Shown here piece after piece: positions 14,595 through 24,668 of a DNA stretch of 64,000 nucleotides. Made by a program: the position numbers and the translations under genes. The notes beneath the pieces were generated by a model. The model was not told the DNA's origin and did not search any database. It saw only the letters and a list, made by a program, of their open reading frames with translations. Position 1 is the first letter of the stretch, and every line of letters begins with the position of its first letter. This DNA comes from a virus: positions 1 to 64,000 of the IMG/VR virus record IMGVR_UViG_3300045303_000172, one strand, 5' to 3'.

Positions 14595-17500
14595 TCCCTC
14601 TCGAGTTACGACCTCTCAACCCGAAGCTCTTTACTCGAGCCGAACGCACTCGCGAACCACGCAAGCCTCGAATACCGTGGCTTCGAAGCCCTCGGAGCCC
14701 TGATTTAGTGCGGCCGCCACCCCGGATACCAACCACTCTCGGCACTCCGCCACCGCCCGCAATTCCACCGCCCACGGCTCCGCTGGTGGACAATCCAGGC
14801 GCGGCGCTTTGTCCACCCATGATCGAGCCGCCCCCGCGCAATCCGACGCTCCCAGCGCCTATTCCAGCGCCACCTGCAGACGCCCGGAGGCCGATAGACC
14901 GACTGGGAGCAGACATGGGCGCAGGACCCAGCGGACTCGCTGGCGCACGACCACCACCTCCACCGCCTTCCTCGTGGATATAATCAGGTTCATTGAGCCC
15001 AAACTCACGGGCGTAGGCTTGTCGACCTTTGACGAAGGTGTCCAATTCAGCCAACTGATCGGCTGGCAGAGACTTCCGTAGCTCAGCCATCTCCTTGTCT
15101 GTAAGATTGCGCCCATACGTGGCCATGAACGGGTTACGTGCGATGATGGACTTGTCGAACGCAGCTTCCGCATCGTCTCGGTCCTTGCCCGCTTTCACCA
15201 GGGCGTCAACACCCGCCTTGCGTTCGGTTCGGACGGTTGCCATGTCTGGGCCGCCAGTGCGGGACAGGGCGTTCACCACATTGTCCACCATGGCGCGGGC
15301 GGGGCCGTATTGAATGGCGCCGGTCTGGTAGGTGTTCGGTTTGATCTCGACGCCGACGGGGGCGTTGGCCGTCAGGATGGAGCGGACGTTGCTTTCCGTG
15401 TTCAACCCTTCACGGGACGCCACCCGGTTTAATAGCATCGCGGAGTCGGGAACGAACTGGCGGTAGAGATCGAAGAAAGGCCGAACGATCTGTTTGGTCT
15501 GCCACGCCTTCGAGAACGTCTTCATCACCGACTCGGCCATGCTCAGCGGGAAAAGCTGGATGCCATAAGCTGACATTCGTGAGCCCGGAGCCGCCGCCCC
15601 GAACAGGTTGACGACGGCCCGGCCAAGGATTGGCATCTGCCCGGCCATGTTCTGCACGTCTGTCAGGACAGCTTCCCCTGGGGTGCGCGACTTCCAAATG
15701 GGCCGGATCTGCGTTTCTTGGTTGTAGAAGAACTTTCGAATCCATGCGGCCAGTGGTTGGTAAACGGCGCCGAACGCGGACAGCAGAACGATCAGCGTTG
15801 CCATGTCCTGGAATTTCTCCAAGTCCTTCCACACCGCATGACGCGGATCTCGAGACCATTCCGAGAACGAGCGCGCGAGCTGGGCGTTATCGTTGGCGCC
15901 GTAGCCGAACATGAGCCCCGCCCACCGGCCAGCCTGCGTCTTGTAAAATGGGCGATTCTTGAACCCGGACTTGTTGATGTAATCCGCCGCACCACGGACG
16001 AGTGACTCGTATTTTTCGGGTGTGAGGAACTCGCGGAGCGTGATCGGAGGCGCCCCCGTCTGCCGACGCTGCCAGAATCGGATGAGTTCTTGGTCAAGGT
16101 TGATCCCCTCGGCGTCGAAGAAAGCCTTCAGATTAACCAAGTCGGCCGGCCGCGCATCCTTGCGCCCGAAAACTTCCTGGGCCGTTAGAACGGTCTTGCG
16201 CGGATCCAGTCCAAGTGTTGCCCGCGAATCGAGCGCCCGCTGGCTGAACCGGAACACCTCGCCGAGAATCCGGTTGGCCACGGTATCGGCCAGCATGTTG
16301 TTGACGGTGTCCACCGCCCCGACGCCCATCGAACGCGGCATCGGCACGGAAAGACTTTGCAACCCCATCTCGTTGGCGAGCAGGATGCCGGTCTTGAATG
16401 TGCCCCAGGCTTTGGACGCTGTGGTCTGTTTGCCTTCCCGGAGCTGGCCACCGCTCTGCCAATGGGTTAGGAGCGCATCCCAGTTGTAGCGCAACGGATC
16501 ATCGTCCTTGACGCCGATCTTCTGGAGCATCTCGACGCGGCCCTGCTGGCGCATCATGTAATCGGCAATGCCTCCCGCGAACTTTGCCCAATAGGATTGG
16601 TTGTTGTGCAGGTAATCAGCCATCGCCTTCATCTTCGGCGTGACTTCCGGCTGGTTCAGGATCGCACCAAGGATGCCTCTGACGGTGTTCGCTCCGTGCT
16701 CAGCCAGATACTTCGCGCTGTAGTAGGTGCCACCGATCACCGGATTGCGTTGCATCCAATTGTGGCCGGAGCGCAAGAGCGTCATCTCAAGCCACGCCTT
16801 CTTGAACGGCGCACCCATCCAATTCTGGAGCATTGTCGGCTTTCGGGACAGAACGGTATTAGCAATCAGGCTGCGCGTGATCGAGAGCGGCTCCAGCAGC
16901 CAATGATCGTAAGCCTTCCCGCCGTCCACATACCCGGCGATGTCTTTCAGGATAAGCCCAACCAGCGCCTCGTTCTCTTTGGCTTCCTCGAAGTTCAGGA
17001 AGTTCTCGCCGTTGATCTGGCCTTGGCGAATCGACTCCGGACTGGCCAAGCCTTTCAGGATCGCATCCTTCCAATCGTTCACCTGCTTCTGGATTGCCCG
17101 GTGCAAGCTCTGGACCTCGTTGACGTACCGCTGGGCGAAGATTTCACCAATTGAACCACGAATTCTGGCCTGCGATTCCTCGGTGCCGACGTGGTAGGTG
17201 TAAAGCCCGCGGGGAAGGATCTGCTTGCCGCGAGGCCGGTTCATGAAGTTCTCAGCCGACGTTACGTCGATGCGCGTCTTGTCCGGGTCAAGGATGTGAT
17301 CCTCGCGCTTTTCGTCCGCCGTGAACCGCGTAATTGTGCCGTCGATCTCTTTAAGGATCTGCTCACGGATGTCAGCCTTGGCCATCTGCTGATCAGGCGG
17401 CAAGTTCCGTTGGCGTCCGAAAATCTCGTCCACCAGGTCGGCGACAGAGTTGATATGCGTCTTTCCGGTAAGATCGCGCTGGCTCTGCAGGTCCTGGTAA

Positions 17501-20500
17501 ATCTTCTTGAACGGACTGTTCACGTCTGCCGCGTAGCTAGGGTCCTCGTGCGTTTCGATGTGCGAACGCAGCACTTGGTCGAGGTAGCGCGTGCTCAGCA
17601 GTCGATCGTACTCAGCCAGCTTTTGTGTGTCCGTCAGCTCGCTCGAGTCGTGGATCTTCATCCAGTCGCCCGTGAAGCCGATAGTATTTCGGGCTAGCCC
17701 GCGCGGCACCGTCATCCCGCTCGTGTCTTGAGCTTCACGTTCGAAGCGCAAATCTCCGATCTGATCCCGAGTCTTGATTGTCTCACCTTTGCCGGTGGCG
17801 AACCCGAGGGTTTCCTTGGCTCCTTTGCGCTGGGCATCGACGTACGCCTTCTGCGCCCGGACAGCGGCCATGTCCTCGGAGGTGATTACGTGTCCGTCGA
17901 TCTTATCTCCAACGCCGCGCTCCGGGGCACCGAGGGCGTTGTAGCCAGAGAGGATGCGGTTGGCGATTTTCTCCAACCAATCGTCCAGTTCCATCTTGGC
18001 TTTGGTGAACGCTTTCTTGGTTGGCTTCGTGGCCGCGATGCCCATCCGATTGTCGATCTGCTGGGACCGGCGCAGGAACTCCGAATAGTTCGCCAGTGCC
18101 CACATGCCCTTGGACGCGAGCGGCCCCCCTGACATCGCCGTAAAGAAAGCTGGAATGTTCTTCATGCCGGGGACATGGCGAGCGATGAAGTCGAATGCGT
18201 TGAATCCGCCAGCAATGGACTTGCCACTCTCTGGGTCCCAAAGCTGGTTCATCCATTTATTGGTGATGGCGGCAAGGTGTTCCTCGGCGAAGAACCGTTT
18301 CAGCGGGTCCGCGTTGGGATTCTTTGTCGGATCAAGATAGTCGGAATACCATCGCTCAGCCGTCTCTAGCGCTTTCGTATCAGCCAAGTAACCTTCACGG
18401 GTGAAGTTTTGGCGAAGCTCGACGCTTTGAGTTGGGTCGGCAGGATTGATAAAGACGGGGTGCCCCTCCTTGCTCTCTTTGTCCATGAGCGCGGCGGCGC
18501 CGGTCAGCTCCGTCGCCTGCTTGTAGTTCTCCTGGAACGCTGGATCTCGAATCGTGCGGTCGAGAAAGTCCTTCGCGGCGGCGACGTTTTGCGCTTTGGC
18601 CTGTAGCGCCTTCACGCGGTCGCTCATCTCTGGGTCTTTGATGCCAAGCAGCCGCTCCGCTAGGTTCGGCATGGACGCAACGGCCTTTTCCACCTGGGCA
18701 ACGACTTCCGGGGATGCTCCAATCTTCTGCGGGTTGGCCGCTTTCCAGGCCGCGAGCACGTCGGCGGCTGTCGATGCTGGATTGCGGAGCACGGCGTCTG
18801 GCGTGTCCTTCACCATTGAACCGAGCACATTGCTGCCGGACGATTCGATGTCAGTCCAGTTGGCCAGCTCGGCATCAGCAGCGTCTCTGGCCACGTCGTC
18901 GCCAGCCTTCACGGCTTCGGCGCGTTCCCTGAGAACCTGATCACGGCGCACGTCGATCACGGAACCGGACAGTCGCAGGGCGCGTTCTTTAGGAAGGGCC
19001 TCGCGTTCTGCCCTGAGCGCGCTGGACGCTTCCGCTGCTGTCTCCTTGGCCTTCTTGGCCATGTTCTTCTGATCCTGGAGCAAATTGAATATGGACGACT
19101 CCGCGCCCATGACGACAAGGGCTTGATCGTGGATCTCGGGCGAGACTGCCTCTGCAACCTTCCGAAGATCGCCAGCGGGAGCTTGGTAGGGCGCCTTCTG
19201 CATTTGGCCGGCCGCAGCCTGAGCCATGTTCATTGCCTCGATGCGACCGCCAATCTCAGGAAGCTCGGTTTGAACTTCTGGAGGGAGCGCGGCGAAGTCC
19301 TGGGCGACGTGGCCGACGGTGACTTGGTTCTGAGCGTGAAAGGCTTTGGCGAGCTTCAGTGCCTGCGGCTGCTTCATCCTGTCGAAGCTCGCCGTCATCT
19401 TGCGATACTCTTCCTCTGTGTTGATGGGGTTGAGGGAGAATTTGATTTCGTCGGGACCTGAGAGAGGATGATCCACAGACTGGCGAGACGAAGCAAAGTC
19501 AGCCACAGCTTTGGCTAGGATGTCACGGGCCTTTGTGACATCAGAGAAGAACTGGCTGGCCTTGTAAGGTGTCTCCCGAATGGCTGAAATGATTCGGTTG
19601 AACCAATTCAGAATGGCGTTGGCGACTTTGGAGAATAGACTTGGGTCCTTGGCCTTGAAGGCGTCCCAGAACTTCGGTTCAAGGAACTGCTCCCCCTGGA
19701 AATGGGCGATCAATTCCTCTTCCAGATTATCTGGTGATTCGTCGTAGCCTCGCTTATTTACGGCTTCACGCTCCCATTCGCCCAAATTCTGGGCCAGTGG
19801 GCGTAAGGCATCCCTGAGTCCATTGTAGAGGTCGGGGCTGAGTACCCGCATCTGGTGCAAGAGTTCGTGTCCCACCATGCTGAGAAGCGGTTTCGGATCG
19901 TTGGCGTCCACAAAAACCACTCCTCGCAGACCGGACACAGACACACCAGCACGGCTCCCTGGTGCCACATCGTCATGATATGTGACAACTCGGATTCCGA
20001 ACAAACGTTCAAGGAGAGCAGCTCCTCCCGCTTCGGATTGACTGAGACGTGCCCGCCCTGTTTCCTGATTTCTCTCGCCAAGTCCAATGTACCTAGCCAT
20101 CCCGCTATCACGCGCAAGAACCTCACCGAGTTTGTTTCGGAGCGTCCTGTCTTGTTCTGCTCTTGTGTTTCCATACTGTTTGAATCGGTCAAGTTGGTCT
20201 TGGCCTGTTGGGATTTCATGTTGTCGCTCTGCTGCGAGCGGCTCTTCTCCAAATCCTGTCGAATCCCATCCTGGCGGGTAAGGGTTGAGTGAGTATTTGG
20301 CTTCGGGGGGTTGGGGAATCTGCGCTTCCTCAGCCGCTTGCCTTCCCTGTTCCTTCGTCGGCAGGGATTCACTGAATCCTTTTGGCTGCTTGGTCGAAGT
20401 CTCAATCGCCTTCACCTTGGCCAGCATCCGCTCCAGTGCGAAGCGAGTCTTCGGAATCGTGAACGTCCCGTCGCCCGGAATGTCGAGCGTCACCGTTCCT

Positions 20501-23500
20501 GGATCTGGCCTAAATCCGGTTCCCTCAATTTCACTTTTCTTCGAGCTGAATTTCTTTCCTGACTCGTCGCTTATCGGCTTGTCAGAATGCCATTTATTGC
20601 CGGATAGAACCTGCTCCGAAGCCAAGGCTTTTGCATCCTCAAGTGGAAGACCTTCGGAAATTACCTGCCTGATTTTTCTCGCAGTCTTACCAGATAGAAG
20701 AGTGTCGCTAATTTCAACGCGCCAGCTTCCATCTTTATTTTTGATCAGCGTCAGGGCGGTGTTCAGTGGACCTTTATCCGTGAACACGTCGATCTTCTGA
20801 ATGCCGTTGTAGGTCTTCGGCTTTCCGAAAACTGCCTCGCCTTCGAGCTTAGGCAGCTTGGCAATCTCGGCTTCGACAAGTCCGGCGATCTCAGCCTTGA
20901 TGTCCTTCGCTGGCCGCTGGCCTTCGGTCTTGGCGACTGCCTTGACTTCGGTTTCGACTTTGGCCGCAGCTTGCGCTGGAGTCACGACGGGCTTGGCCTT
21001 CTGCTTTTCAAGCGCGTCAATCTGATCTTGGATCTTCGCCATGCGAGTGGCGATCTTGCGGGACAACTCGGCGGTGATGGGCGGTGGAACTCTTCCACCA
21101 AGCTTGGCGGTTTGCTTGTTGAGCGCCTTCTGCTCTTTGGCGAGTTCCTGTTTAAGCCCGGCAATTTGAACATCAACCCCCGCCGATTCCGCCGGAGTTG
21201 CCGGAGCGAGTTCAGGAATCGGCGCCTCGGGCACTGGAGTTGGAACAGCTCTCTTCGTCCGCATCCCAACCTTAGTCCCAAGATCTCCCTGCGGAAGTTC
21301 AATTCCTTGCCGCTGGAGGAACGAATTAACCTTCCCGCCGAGCGACTTAAAAAACTCCGTTTTATCGGCCTGATTCGTTGACTCCCGCGTGGTGTAGTTG
21401 TCGAGGTATCTGGCAATGTCTGATTTTGTTCCTCCGAGTTCCTTGAGCCTTCGAGCGGCAATAACTGCGCTCAGGAATCGGTCGTTGTTCTCACCCTCTT
21501 CGATTCCTCGATTGACGGCCTGAGTTAGCGTCATGGCGAGTTGCTCTCGATCTGTTTCGAGCGCAACCTGCGACGGATCGAAACGCTTATCCACTTCCCA
21601 AGATTTCCACGGTCCGCTGCGCTGATTGAATGGTCCATCGAAGAAAGCGGTAAATTTAGCCTGCTGTTCCGGCGTGAGCTTCTTCTCGAACTTTGCCGTG
21701 TCACGCTCTTCGGTCATGAAGCGTTGAAGAGTTTCCGCCTGCTCGTCATCCAACCCGATCTGCTCTTTGTAAAGCTCACGTTCCTCACGGAGTCTGACCT
21801 CTCGGAATTTGAGTAAAGCGTCCACTGAATCGAAAGACGCTGGTTCGGGTGCCTGTTTGATCGCCGTTGTTGGAGGCGTCTCTTCTGCCGGTTTGGCAAC
21901 TGGGGGTTCGGCGACTGGCTTCTTTGTGTTGCCACTGTTCAGCCATTCCTTAAATTGGTCCTTCGTCATCTTAGTGACGCCACCAACGCGATACATGCCC
22001 ATGGCGTCAGAAAAAGCTCGGGTGTAAGCGCCGACTGCTTCCTCCTGAGTTTGGAATCCGAGTAACGCTTTGTGCTCGTCGAACTTTCCAGTTTCGAGAT
22101 TCTTCTGGTCTACGACGTAAACAGTTGGCGCTTCGGGGTGGTCACCGACGTAAACATCAACATGGTCCTTGTCTCGGCCTACCGTGCCTTTGACGTAGCC
22201 ATAGTGCGCTGGCATCACAACTTCCCACGGCTTACCGTTTTTGTCGGTGCCGCTTCGGATCGAGCCTTTTGCGTTCTCGATGCTGATGTCAATGCCGTCA
22301 ATCGAGACGTGGCCTTTTTGAAAGTTCCCAGCTTCTTTCTGTGCCTCGGTGGGGTTCGGCTTAACTTGCGCAGCGGCTTGCTCAACAGCGCGTCGCTTCC
22401 TCAACCCTACCGGCTTCGCAGGCCGGGTTTCTTCTTGCGGCGGTAGGGTGGAAGCCCCTTGGCTTTCCGTTGGACTGAGAGGGCGATTGCCAGTGCTTGG
22501 CGGTGTGGTTTCCCCGCCGCTTCCTCCCGCTTGATGTTCTCCCCCACCGCCTTGCGGCTGGCTGACATTAGTAGTGGCATTTGGTCCTTTCTCTGCTGGC
22601 GTAACCACGGGCGCGCTCGGCGTAACCGGCGTTACGTTTTCCGGTGGTTTGGTTACGGGTGTGGACGTCGGTGGCTTGGCGAACGTGTCGGCTGGAAGTT
22701 CAGGCAACGCTGCTCTCGGCCCAACCCGCACGTTGAGTCCTGGCTGCAAGCCCACAGCTGAATACGGCAGCACAGTCACCTTGTTCTGGCCGTGATAGTG
22801 GACAAACAGTCCTGACTCATCACCGCCGACAATCACCCCGATGGGCACGCCTCGGGAATCAATCGTGTTCCCGATGTAATCCGAGACATGCGGCAATCCG
22901 ACGCCAATGATGGGTGCTGGCGGCGCCTTGCCTGCGTCGATGGCTTCCGCCTCCTTGTCGATGCGGAACTTCGTCTCTGCTTCCGCTAAGCCCGCGTCGT
23001 CGATCTGGCCAGCCCGGTGAGCTTTGAGCGCAGTGTCGTAGGCGACTTCTGGCGGAACAATGCGAGCGGGCGCTGCAACAGTGCTGTCCGGCGCGGCTGG
23101 CGCTCGGAGTTCGCTGATCCCATGCTTCACGCCGCCATAGGCGAATCCGGCCCCGATCAATCCACCGACAAGCTCGCGGGCGGCTCCCTCGGTGTCACCA
23201 TTGCTGAGAGCCTTGAAACCGGCAATGAGTTGGCCAGGGGACGAAAGTGCCATTTGCGCCGTGTAGGCGTGGGCGATGCCTCTGGCCGCGGCAGGCGAGA
23301 TTTCACCCATGCCCAGCGTCGTCAGGCCCCAAGGTGTCAGGAAGAAATCAGCTACGCCTGAAATCGCTTGCTGGAGTCCAGCTATCGGCTTTGCGGCACC
23401 TTCAGGCACACCGAGCGTCGTCAGGTCCTCGGGTGACAGTTTTGGAGTCTGCGGGAATTCTTCCGGCTGCGCGACGCCGGTCAGCATCGCCTTCTGTGCC

Positions 23501-23829
23501 GCTTCGGTCGGAGGCTCCGAAAGAAACCTTGGTATATCCCTCTCAAATTGCTGGCGTCGCTGTTCAAAACCTGACTGGACATCGGCTAACTGCTGCTCTC
23601 GGGCTGGAAAGGCTTGCGGAACTGGTGCCAGTTGAGGTTCAGCCATCAGAGGCGAACGAGACCCGGGTGGCTGCACATCCGGCCATTCGCGGCCGGTAAT
23701 TGGCGTGATCGGAGAGGGTTCCTCTATCGGCGCGAAATCCCGATTGATCGCTTGGAGAATTTGACCGTCATCCCAATCGTCAGGAAATGAGACTAGCCCG
23801 TGATTCGGAACATCTACGATCTTTCCCAT
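14575..23829 (-). CDS. 3084-residue polyvalent virion mega-protein
   Basis: ATG at 23829. Layout: residues 1-32 carry a short motif (GLVSFPDDWDDGQILQAINR) common at the start of phage internal proteins. About 140-230 is hydrophobic. About 505-640 is a pyrophosphatase-like domain with WEVVMPAHYGYVKG and DHVDVYVGD at 555-563. About 1270-1420 is a zincin with MVGHELLHQM (HELLH at 1321-1325) and a downstream EEELIAHFQG. Residues about 2290-2450 resemble large polyvalent-protein-associated domains. Near 2690 is a hydrophobic stretch (IVLLSAFGAVYQPLAAWI). The last 130 residues are Gly/Arg/Ser-rich with GLRG repeats. Such proteins are packaged and injected with the DNA and carry counter-defence or maturation enzymes (established theme); its role here is inferred. 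Confidence 0.85.
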   Translation of the reverse strand: MGKIVDVPNHGLVSFPDDWDDGQILQAINRDFAPIEEPSPITPITGREWPDVQPPGSRSPLMAEPQLAPVPQAFPAREQQLADVQSGFEQRRQQFERDIPRFLSEPPTEAAQKAMLTGVAQPEEFPQTPKLSPEDLTTLGVPEGAAKPIAGLQQAISGVADFFLTPWGLTTLGMGEISPAAARGIAHAYTAQMALSSPGQLIAGFKALSNGDTEGAARELVGGLIGAGFAYGGVKHGISELRAPAAPDSTVAAPARIVPPEVAYDTALKAHRAGQIDDAGLAEAETKFRIDKEAEAIDAGKAPPAPIIGVGLPHVSDYIGNTIDSRGVPIGVIVGGDESGLFVHYHGQNKVTVLPYSAVGLQPGLNVRVGPRAALPELPADTFAKPPTSTPVTKPPENVTPVTPSAPVVTPAEKGPNATTNVSQPQGGGGEHQAGGSGGETTPPSTGNRPLSPTESQGASTLPPQEETRPAKPVGLRKRRAVEQAAAQVKPNPTEAQKEAGNFQKGHVSIDGIDISIENAKGSIRSGTDKNGKPWEVVMPAHYGYVKGTVGRDKDHVDVYVGDHPEAPTVYVVDQKNLETGKFDEHKALLGFQTQEEAVGAYTRAFSDAMGMYRVGGVTKMTKDQFKEWLNSGNTKKPVAEPPVAKPAEETPPTTAIKQAPEPASFDSVDALLKFREVRLREERELYKEQIGLDDEQAETLQRFMTEERDTAKFEKKLTPEQQAKFTAFFDGPFNQRSGPWKSWEVDKRFDPSQVALETDREQLAMTLTQAVNRGIEEGENNDRFLSAVIAARRLKELGGTKSDIARYLDNYTTRESTNQADKTEFFKSLGGKVNSFLQRQGIELPQGDLGTKVGMRTKRAVPTPVPEAPIPELAPATPAESAGVDVQIAGLKQELAKEQKALNKQTAKLGGRVPPPITAELSRKIATRMAKIQDQIDALEKQKAKPVVTPAQAAAKVETEVKAVAKTEGQRPAKDIKAEIAGLVEAEIAKLPKLEGEAVFGKPKTYNGIQKIDVFTDKGPLNTALTLIKNKDGSWRVEISDTLLSGKTARKIRQVISEGLPLEDAKALASEQVLSGNKWHSDKPISDESGKKFSSKKSEIEGTGFRPDPGTVTLDIPGDGTFTIPKTRFALERMLAKVKAIETSTKQPKGFSESLPTKEQGRQAAEEAQIPQPPEAKYSLNPYPPGWDSTGFGEEPLAAERQHEIPTGQDQLDRFKQYGNTRAEQDRTLRNKLGEVLARDSGMARYIGLGERNQETGRARLSQSEAGGAALLERLFGIRVVTYHDDVAPGSRAGVSVSGLRGVVFVDANDPKPLLSMVGHELLHQMRVLSPDLYNGLRDALRPLAQNLGEWEREAVNKRGYDESPDNLEEELIAHFQGEQFLEPKFWDAFKAKDPSLFSKVANAILNWFNRIISAIRETPYKASQFFSDVTKARDILAKAVADFASSRQSVDHPLSGPDEIKFSLNPINTEEEYRKMTASFDRMKQPQALKLAKAFHAQNQVTVGHVAQDFAALPPEVQTELPEIGGRIEAMNMAQAAAGQMQKAPYQAPAGDLRKVAEAVSPEIHDQALVVMGAESSIFNLLQDQKNMAKKAKETAAEASSALRAEREALPKERALRLSGSVIDVRRDQVLRERAEAVKAGDDVARDAADAELANWTDIESSGSNVLGSMVKDTPDAVLRNPASTAADVLAAWKAANPQKIGASPEVVAQVEKAVASMPNLAERLLGIKDPEMSDRVKALQAKAQNVAAAKDFLDRTIRDPAFQENYKQATELTGAAALMDKESKEGHPVFINPADPTQSVELRQNFTREGYLADTKALETAERWYSDYLDPTKNPNADPLKRFFAEEHLAAITNKWMNQLWDPESGKSIAGGFNAFDFIARHVPGMKNIPAFFTAMSGGPLASKGMWALANYSEFLRRSQQIDNRMGIAATKPTKKAFTKAKMELDDWLEKIANRILSGYNALGAPERGVGDKIDGHVITSEDMAAVRAQKAYVDAQRKGAKETLGFATGKGETIKTRDQIGDLRFEREAQDTSGMTVPRGLARNTIGFTGDWMKIHDSSELTDTQKLAEYDRLLSTRYLDQVLRSHIETHEDPSYAADVNSPFKKIYQDLQSQRDLTGKTHINSVADLVDEIFGRQRNLPPDQQMAKADIREQILKEIDGTITRFTADEKREDHILDPDKTRIDVTSAENFMNRPRGKQILPRGLYTYHVGTEESQARIRGSIGEIFAQRYVNEVQSLHRAIQKQVNDWKDAILKGLASPESIRQGQINGENFLNFEEAKENEALVGLILKDIAGYVDGGKAYDHWLLEPLSITRSLIANTVLSRKPTMLQNWMGAPFKKAWLEMTLLRSGHNWMQRNPVIGGTYYSAKYLAEHGANTVRGILGAILNQPEVTPKMKAMADYLHNNQSYWAKFAGGIADYMMRQQGRVEMLQKIGVKDDDPLRYNWDALLTHWQSGGQLREGKQTTASKAWGTFKTGILLANEMGLQSLSVPMPRSMGVGAVDTVNNMLADTVANRILGEVFRFSQRALDSRATLGLDPRKTVLTAQEVFGRKDARPADLVNLKAFFDAEGINLDQELIRFWQRRQTGAPPITLREFLTPEKYESLVRGAADYINKSGFKNRPFYKTQAGRWAGLMFGYGANDNAQLARSFSEWSRDPRHAVWKDLEKFQDMATLIVLLSAFGAVYQPLAAWIRKFFYNQETQIRPIWKSRTPGEAVLTDVQNMAGQMPILGRAVVNLFGAAAPGSRMSAYGIQLFPLSMAESVMKTFSKAWQTKQIVRPFFDLYRQFVPDSAMLLNRVASREGLNTESNVRSILTANAPVGVEIKPNTYQTGAIQYGPARAMVDNVVNALSRTGGPDMATVRTERKAGVDALVKAGKDRDDAEAAFDKSIIARNPFMATYGRNLTDKEMAELRKSLPADQLAELDTFVKGRQAYAREFGLNEPDYIHEEGGGGGGRAPASPLGPAPMSAPSRSIGLRASAGGAGIGAGSVGLRGGGSIMGGQSAAPGLSTSGAVGGGIAGGGGVPRVVGIRGGGRTKSGLRGLRSHGIRGLRGSRVRSARVKSFGLRGRNSRGIRARRV

Positions 23830-23838
23830 TTGACATGA

Positions 23839-24663
23839 TTATTCAAGAGTTCCGGTTCTGGGATTCACTTTCCAGATTTTTGGAGAATTCTGAGGTGCTG
23901 TAGGAATCGGAAACGGTGTTCCTGTTCTTCGGAAAATTATTGCGCCTTGGCCTGGAACGAAACCGGAACTCGTAATGATCCGCATGTGTTGGTCAAATTC
24001 GCGCTGAGCCTCTTGCTCCTTGCGTTTCGCCTCGTTGAAAGCCTCCATCTTCGACCTGAGTTCGGTGTTCAACCTGTCAGCCGTCGCCTGCTTGGTCTTA
24101 TCCGGGTCGTCACCTTTGACCCTGAGCACAGTCTTATCTCTTTTGTCGCGCTCAATTAGTCCTTGGCTCTCCTTAGCCGCTAACTCGGTGTCGGTCTTGG
24201 CATATTCCTGGGCAGCTTGATCAAGTTGGGTTTTCGCATCCTGATTTTTCTTTATCAACTCCCCAAACGCACTGGCAAGCGAAGGTCCGAGGCTGTCGGC
24301 TTGCTGGGCGTATTCCTCGTGGACAGCTTGGATTCTTTTGGCTGCCGCACGCTCTGTGGCGGCGATCTTCTCTTCCCCGAGGTCCAACCCTGCAAGTCCG
24401 AGCTTCTCCCGAAGCGCCCTATCCTCTTCGGCCTGCTGTGCGCTCGTGTTGAATTCGTAAGCGTGCTGCGCCTGGTTAGCCTGCTGGGCGTAGAGATTCT
24501 GACTTAGAGCGGCATTTTGATTGGCCTGCTCCATTGCCATGCGTTGGGCCGCCTGTTGAGCGGCGAGCAACGAAGCCGTGAAGCTGCGGTCGCTGTTCAC
24601 GTCGGCTTGCTGGGCACCTTGAACCCCACCGTAGCTGTCGCCAAAGACAAATGGAAAGGCCAT
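23839..24663 (-). CDS. coiled-coil internal virion protein candidate
   Basis: 274 residues, ending 9 bp before the mega-protein start. The N-terminal two thirds is Ala/Gln-rich helix (SLLAAQQAAQRMAMEQANQN and following), suited to a long coiled coil. The C-terminal 50 residues are beta and Pro-rich. Its composition and place just upstream of the mega-protein resemble the internal or ejection protein sets of podoviruses. No sequence family recognised. Confidence 0.55.
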   Translation of the reverse strand: MAFPFVFGDSYGGVQGAQQADVNSDRSFTASLLAAQQAAQRMAMEQANQNAALSQNLYAQQANQAQHAYEFNTSAQQAEEDRALREKLGLAGLDLGEEKIAATERAAAKRIQAVHEEYAQQADSLGPSLASAFGELIKKNQDAKTQLDQAAQEYAKTDTELAAKESQGLIERDKRDKTVLRVKGDDPDKTKQATADRLNTELRSKMEAFNEAKRKEQEAQREFDQHMRIITSSGFVPGQGAIIFRRTGTPFPIPTAPQNSPKIWKVNPRTGTLE

Positions 24664-24668
24664 AGGCG

